From Chara braunii (Eukaryota > Streptophyta > Charophyceae > Charales > Characeae): 27,794 nucleotides of DNA. How positions within the stretch are numbered: the first letter of the stretch is position 1; every line of letters begins with the position of its first letter. The stretch lies in NCBI GenBank assembly GCA_003427395.1, contig BFEA01000370.1, positions 1,333,847-1,361,640 of the forward strand, read 5' to 3'. Shown piece by piece: positions 22,784 through 27,794 of this stretch. The notes under the pieces are model-generated. The model was not told the DNA's origin. It did not search any database and was given only the letters and a program-made list of their open reading frames with translations. Both the position numbers and the translations under genes were made by a program.

Positions 22784-23402
22784 ATAGTCTGCAACACGCA
22801 GCCGAGCAAGAACATGTGTTAACAAACGATCGTTCTAGCATCCCAAATGCTCGGCGTGCGGGGCCCGCAGCCGACATATGGGAAACGTACTGGTGGTTTA
22901 ATAGGGGGTGTTATTTTTGGCCTATTTTGCATGGAAACTGTCATATTGCCCTGATTTTTAAGGTTTTTCTAAAATGCTTCTTGAATTTGTTTTTGTGTGT
23001 GTGATACGTATGTACATCGTGTATTCAGTTTTGATATATTTGGAGAATTTTGGACCAATAATGAAAAGGTGGCATTTTGTTGAAATCGTTGAGCGCTTTT
23101 CTAACTTGGAAAGTGTTTTGGTGTTAGGGTTTTATAGCAGCTCTGTGTTTTTTTGTTGATGCAGTGAAAACGGTGAATTTTTGGCCCTCCATTAACCACG
23201 TGTCGGAAATAAGCAATGCGAATATAGTAATAAACCAAGTTGCGGCAACTCACTGAGAACCACATCACTGAGCGGAAAATTAAAGCAGAAATCAAAGCGA
23301 GATATGCACCAGAAAGGAACGAGCAAAGCACTGAAGTCTCATGATAGTGAAAGCCCATCCCTCGCCTCCAATCACCAATACAACAATGTAGCCCTCTTAC
23401 AG
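22784..23402. other. No recognisable gene
   Basis: AT-rich sequence with TTTGTGTGTGTG near 22990. Short frames on both strands lack motifs. Confidence 0.4.
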
Positions 23403-23543
23403 CATCTTGCACGTGATGCTGCCGACGCTACTTCCCTACGCTCCTATCAGCGTAGTCTACACATGTCAGCTTCTGGTCCAGGTGTCATCATCCCAATGCC
23501 GGTTGGAGACTCTGATCGAACAGCCTGCCTTTGTCAACATCAG
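23403..23543 (+). CDS. Possible isolated exon, 47 codons
   Basis: GCCCTCTTACAG ends at 23402 (acceptor-like) and ATCAG|GTATGTG gives a strong donor after 23543. The 141 bases are open in two frames: one reads HLARDAADATSLRSYQRSLH at its start, the other ILHVMLPTLLPYAPISVVYT. Neither matches anything I know. It is offered only as an exon candidate. Confidence 0.2.
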
Positions 23544-24090
23544 GTATGTGCCTCGTCACACTGCATCTCTTCCTCCTCGACACCCTTCTTCCTCCAAGGA
23601 CCTCTGCTACTCCACCACCTGTAGAGAAACGAGCAGCCGGGCTATGGCTTCTGTGCTCCCTCTTCTCTATCACCTCGCTGCCACAGCTCCCTCCTTGGGC
23701 ACAGCGCTCAGCTACTGCGCCAGTGGCACTGCCGAATTGGCACAATGCCTGAATATGGATTGAGTACACCCTCCAGTCTTTTGTGCTGGCTGGAAGGGCC
23801 GAGGAGACTCTGACCAGGGTGCACACTGGGCCCTTCCAGAATCTGCACGAGGCCTATAATTTTCAACTAACTCTTGTGCTGACCTACCGGTTAAGCGCCC
23901 CTTTCTGTTCACATTGGAGGCCCCACCTCAATTTTGCAGGCTCGCCCTCATGTAGGTCAGGCAGGGCCTTTTCTTGGCTGACCGAGGTGCTGAATACTCA
24001 CATTTTAGTACTTGTTAGTAAGTTGTTACTAATTTTATTATTTACAAGTGGACCTGCCGCAGCTACGCCGCGGCGAAGAACGATAACGAA
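23544..24090. other. No confirmed gene
   Basis: A plus frame of 164 codons from 23783 ends in the periodic repeat at 24091. Its first half is not obviously non-random and no motif was seen. Confidence 0.35.
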
Positions 24091-24215
24091 AACATTTTGC
24101 AAAACACCCCAGACATCAGTTGGACCCATCTTTGCAATGTACCCCTACCAGCCGCCATCCAACTTCGCAAAATACCCCTGTAGTTGCCAACTTTTCGTAG
24201 GTGCAATTGCAAAAG
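24091..24215. repeat. Degenerate TTTGCAAAATACCCCT array
   Basis: TTTTGCAAAACACCCC (24095), TTTGCAATGTACCCCT (24131) and TTCGCAAAATACCCCT (24164) are spaced 33-36 bases apart, with CAATTGCAAAAGG beyond. The motif and near-30-base spacing match the array at 1625-1850, so the two are related repeats. Confidence 0.6.
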
Positions 24216-24340
24216 GCCAAGGCCCAAACAGGGGGGCTCAGATTGCAAATTTGCAGACCCGCCTGACAGGGGCATAAAACAAAGATGCCAGCCCAAATGC
24301 CTATTCCACTGTGCCCAGATCTTTCAGGGACATTTTGACA

Positions 24341-25311
24341 TATATATTCTTCGACGTTGCTAGCTCTCTGCTCTTGCAGATGATGAGGCTAGCATTGGGC
24401 CTGTACTAGCAGGTGCATGCTCTTCCTTTTGGCAGATTTTACCTGCCCTCTTTTGTTTTATTTTTATCTTTTGTCGGCCATTTCTCCCTCATGTGGAATG
24501 GCATCTGTATATTGTGGGCCCTCTGTTGTGGTTCGGTTTCTTTTACTCTTTGATTATATTTGGATTGTTACTCTGTGTCTGTTGGTAGTGTCGAAAGCTT
24601 TATCTGTCCTACAAGTGAGGTTTGGTTTCCTCCTCCTTTTCTTTACCTCTTTGCCTTTTGGCTGCGTGCAGGTGGGTCCTTGTGACACATGGGGATGGGG
24701 GCAGCCGGTGCCCAACCATCATCCATGTGGCCAGCCTTGTACGTAAGAGGTAACAGGAGGAGCTTTCTGACATTACTTCTTTCCTTTTTCTGTTTTGTTT
24801 GTTTCGCCTTTGCGCTCCGATACATTGTGTGACGATATATTCTCCGATGTTGCTAGCTCTCTGCTCTTGCAGATGATGCGGCTAGCGTTGGGCCTGTACT
24901 ACCAGGCACATGCTCTTCCTTTTGGCAGATCTTACCTTCCCTCTTTTGTTTTATTTTTATCTTTTGTCGGCCATTTCTCCCTTATGTGGAATGACATCTG
25001 TATATTGTGGGCCCTCTGTTGTGGTTCCGTTTCATTTACTCTTGATTATATTTGGATTGTTACTCCGTGTCTGTTGGTAGTGTCGAAAGCTTTATCTGTC
25101 CTACAAGTGAGGTTTGGTTTCCTCCTTTTCTTTACCTCTTTGCCTTTTGGCTGCGTGCAAGTGGGTTCGTGTGACACACGGGGATGGGGGCAACCGGTGC
25201 TCAACCCAGCCTTGTACGTAAGAGGTGATGAACAGGCGGAGCTTTCCAACCTTACTTCTTTCCTTTTTCTGTTTTGTTTTCTTTGCCTTTGCGCTCCAAT
25301 AGACTGTGTGC
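24341..25311. repeat. ~495-bp tandem duplication, two copies
   Basis: The first unit starts ATATATTCTTCGACGTTGCT (24341) and the second ATATATTCTCCGATGTTGCT (24836). They align through TTTTGTCGGCCATTTCTCCC, GGTAGTGTCGAAAGCTTTAT and TTGCCTTTTGGCTGCGTGCA to GCGCTCCAATAGACTGTGTG near 25311, with scattered changes and short deletions in copy 2. Frames of 109 and 216 codons follow this repeat and are hydrophobic because of its T-richness; they are not conserved between copies after small indels. Confidence 0.9.
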
Positions 25312-26271
25312 TTGCAATCAGACTCGACTCATCCACACTTTTCATGCACGTGAACAGCAGGACAATGAACTTGCGACATGCGCCCACACAGTACACAGAG
25401 ATATGGCTTCGAGGTAAGTTCACTTCCACTGGCTATGGCGACTGAGCGCCCAACATCCACTGTTCACACACTGGATCACCCTGGATATCCCACACTCGAC
25501 ACTCTGCACACTCACATCACGCACACACACACACTACTATAGCTATGGCAGCGCTAGCTGCCACTACCCTATCGCTATACTACACTTCTCTGCCCGCTTC
25601 GACTTCGGGCACACTGCAGACCTCCTCGCACAAGCAGCTGAGGCAGCGCTTCCGCATGGCTTCCGCAGGAATGAATGAATGGCTGTGCGCAGCCTCTTGA
25701 TTTATACTTCTGTGAAACGTTGGTCTGCCCTGTTTCCCTGGCCCACGGTGTACACAGTCCCAGACGGTACTTGCTGGACAGGACCGGACTGGCTGAACTG
25801 GGACTGTTGACTCAGCGTGGTGGACCTACACCACTTGACCACTGCCTCTGCCAAAACATGGCCGACTCCGAAAGGCCACTTCTAGAACACTCTACTTTGG
25901 CCTTTCGGTACTGTAGCAGCTACGACTCTGCCCTTTCAGGTAAGTAGCAGCTACGGCTTTGACCCTTCGGACAGTCCACAGCTAAGATCTCCAGACTGCC
26001 TAGACTCCTACCCGACAGACCTACAGTTCGAATCCTCTATACCTTGTAACCTACGAGGTCCTACCTACCACTGGCGGTCCTACAGGTCACAGGTTCAAAT
26101 CTACGGGTTGACACAGTTACTGTACACAGGTAAGGTGAACTAAGGTGGGGAACTAGGGATCGAGCCCTGGACTCTGCATCAGCTACTGCGAAGTGGTGAA
26201 TACTTTTTCAGTGATGATACATATGAACTTATGGGGGTATTTGGCAAATTACCCTCCGAAAAAAGGCGGAC
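25312..26271. other. No confirmed gene; splice-like sites and tRNA-like scraps
   Basis: CTTTCAG|GTAAGTAGC (cut after 25939) is a strong donor-like site after a 90-codon frame (25675 on) with no motif. GTTCGAATCCTC (26027), GGTTCAAATCTACG (26091) and GATCGAGCCC (26159) resemble B boxes and may be SINE remnants. A short CA run lies at 25520-25532. Confidence 0.3.
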
Positions 26272-26307
26272 TCCCCCCCCCCCCTCCCCCCCCCAAAAAA
26301 AAAGACG

Positions 26308-26349
<42 letters not shown>
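26272..26349. repeat. Poly-C and CT microsatellite
   Basis: C runs broken by T (26272-26294) and an A run are followed by about 19 CT units (26311-26349). Confidence 0.95.
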
Positions 26350-26351
<2 letters not shown>

Positions 26352-27245
26352 CACACCTACTCTCCTTTGTGCGACCTTGCGACCTCCTCGTCTTCCCTCG
26401 CAGCCCCCTCCTGCCCTCCCCCTCCCGCACGCTCTCCTGTAACGTCTCCTCCCCATCGTGCGACCTGCTCCTGCCTCTCCCACGACCTCCTCGTCCCCCT
26501 TGCATGACCCGCTCCTTCCCCTCCTTCCCCTCCTCGGACCTCCTCCTCCCCCTTGCGTGACCTTCTCCTCCCCCTCACGCGACCTCCTTCCCGTCCGCGC
26601 ACGACCTGCACCTCTTCCCCCTTGCGCGACCTTCTCCCACCTCTCTTCCGGCTTCCTCCAGCTCCTCCTCCTCCTCCTTGCGTGACCTCCTCCTCCCCCT
26701 CACGCTTCCTCTTCTGACCTCTTCATCCCGGTCGCAAGACCTCCTCCCACCGCTTCCTACCTACACGACCTCCACACGACCTCCGCGTGACCTCCTGCTC
26801 GTCCTTGCGCGACCTGCACTTCCCCTAGCACATTATCTTCCAACCTCCTCCCTCTTGTGCGACCTCCGTGCGACCTCCTCCCCCTCTTCCGACCTCCTCC
26901 TACCTCTTGTGCAACCCCTCCTCCCCCTCGTGCGACCTCCTCCTCCTCCCTGTGTGACCTCCTCCCCCTCACGCACCCTCTTTGCAACTCCTCATCCCCC
27001 TTGCACGGCCTCCTCCCACATCTCGTCCAACCTCCACCTCCCTCTTGCACGACGTCTGCTTCCCCCTCACACGCCCTCCTCCTTGTGCAACCTCCTCCCA
27101 GGGCTCCCCCCGGTCGCACGTCCTCTTCCGACCTCCTCCTTCCCCTTGTGAGGCCTCCTTCAACCTCTCTTCCGACCTCCTCCACCCCTTACAACCTTCT
27201 CCTCCTCCTCGCCAAACGACGCCTCCCCCTAGCAATCTCCTTGGC
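26350..27245. repeat. C/T-rich minisatellite, ~25-30 bp units
   Basis: Degenerate units of the form GCGCGACCTCCTCCTCCCC and CTTGCGTGACCTCCTCC repeat about 25-30 times over 900 bases. The + strand is strongly pyrimidine-rich and the - strand purine-rich. All long frames here (Pro/Ser/Leu on one strand, Gly/Arg/Glu on the other) are translations of this repeat, not genes. Confidence 0.9.
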
Positions 27246-27283
27246 GCGGCGCCGCCGCCGCCCAATAGAGGGGAAGAGAGAGA

Positions 27284-27284
<1 letters not shown>

Positions 27285-27377
<93 letters not shown>
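27285..27377. repeat. GT then GA microsatellites
   Basis: About 35 GT units (27285-27354) pass directly into about 12 GA units. Confidence 0.98.
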
Positions 27378-27670
27378 CATGGGGGAAAGTAGGAGGCATG
27401 GGTTGGACTGCAGGAGGAAGACAGGGAACAAAAGGTTGAGATAGGCTCGAAGATGGGTCAGTCAGACAATTGACACCCGCCGGGAAAGGTGCAGAGAGAG
27501 AGAGAGAGAGAGGGGAAAGCAGGAGGCATGGGGTGGATTGCAGGGGGAAGACAGAGGGAACGAAGGGTCGAGATAGGCACGCACATGGGTCGGGCAGACA
27601 GTTGACACCCATCGGGATAAGTGCACACACACACACATAGAGAGAGAGAGAGAGAGGGAGAGAGAGAGTG
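27378..27670. repeat. 130-bp tandem duplication with GA/CA tracts
   Basis: GGGGAAAGTAGGAGGCATGG (27382 on) recurs 130 bases later as GGGGAAAGCAGGAGGCATGG (27512 on). Both units contain GGTTGAGATAGGC or GGTCGAGATAGGC and CAATTGACACCC or CAGTTGACACCC, and each is preceded and followed by a GA or CA tract. Confidence 0.9.
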
Positions 27671-27728
27671 GAGTCGAGGGCTGTCATGAATGTATCCGAC
27701 CCTGATCGTCACGTATATACACTCGAGA

Positions 27729-27730
<2 letters not shown>

Positions 27731-27794
<64 letters not shown>
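27731..27794. repeat. GT microsatellite running off the window
   Basis: GT units start at 27731, with one GC interruption, and continue to the last base, so the true length is unknown. Confidence 0.98.

Noticed and set aside
26678-27444. Pro/Ser/Leu-rich and Gly/Arg-rich frames of up to 195 codons
   Set aside because: They are translations of the C/T-rich minisatellite and GT array, open in several frames on both strands.
1-27794. Autonomous transposase or reverse transcriptase
   Set aside because: No DDE, RT, integrase or endonuclease motif was found in any open frame; all the elements here seem non-autonomous.

Overview
The window is nuclear DNA of a eukaryote with a large, repeat-crowded genome. 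Three things point to the green plant lineage, possibly a streptophyte alga. The two tRNA-Arg(CCT) genes read like the land-plant gene as I remember it. The best-preserved U6 snRNA copy ends in the plant-type AGAAATGG-CCAAAT tail. The introns are long (about 2.5 and 3.1 kb) and have plant-like GT-AG borders. The species cannot be fixed from the sequence alone, and nothing looks bacterial, organellar or viral.

One protein-coding gene is supported on the + strand by splice sites and intron phases that agree: internal exons at 10984-11732, 14187-14365 and 17497-18296. It encodes a low-complexity, probably disordered protein with an acidic serine tract followed by a long lysine/glutamate helix. 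I recognise no family. The first exon and the true end were not found. Two nearly identical tRNA-Arg(CCT) genes lie at 8014-8086 (- strand) and 12610-12682 (+ strand, inside an intron of that gene). A few short ORFs (4775-4903, 4991-5191, 9772-9981, 23403-23543) have some coding character and are listed with low confidence.

Most of the rest is small non-autonomous mobile DNA and tandem repeats. There are at least five groups of short inverted-repeat elements: foldback family A, family B, the GGGCC-ended families C/D/E, and the long-TIR elements at 10230-10703 and 22343-22783. There is a tRNA-derived SINE family, five U6 and one U2 snRNA retrocopies (one U6 fused to a SINE, another with a clear target-site duplication), and a 25-bp hairpin module present eight times, twice close to the A-tail of a retroposon.

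By region: 1-4.2 kb is dense with families A, B and C, U6 copies and minisatellites. 4.2-7 kb holds candidate small ORFs, hairpins and a recent 257-bp tandem duplication. 7-9.3 kb holds a SINE, 137-bp repeats, a tRNA and SINE/U6 copies. 9.7-18.3 kb is the disordered-protein gene, its introns full of SINEs, snRNA copies and microsatellites. 18.3-24.3 kb is retroposons, family E elements and a palindrome-rich TIR element. 24.3-27.8 kb is a 495-bp tandem duplication, then a long C/T-rich minisatellite and GT/GA microsatellites running off the window end.
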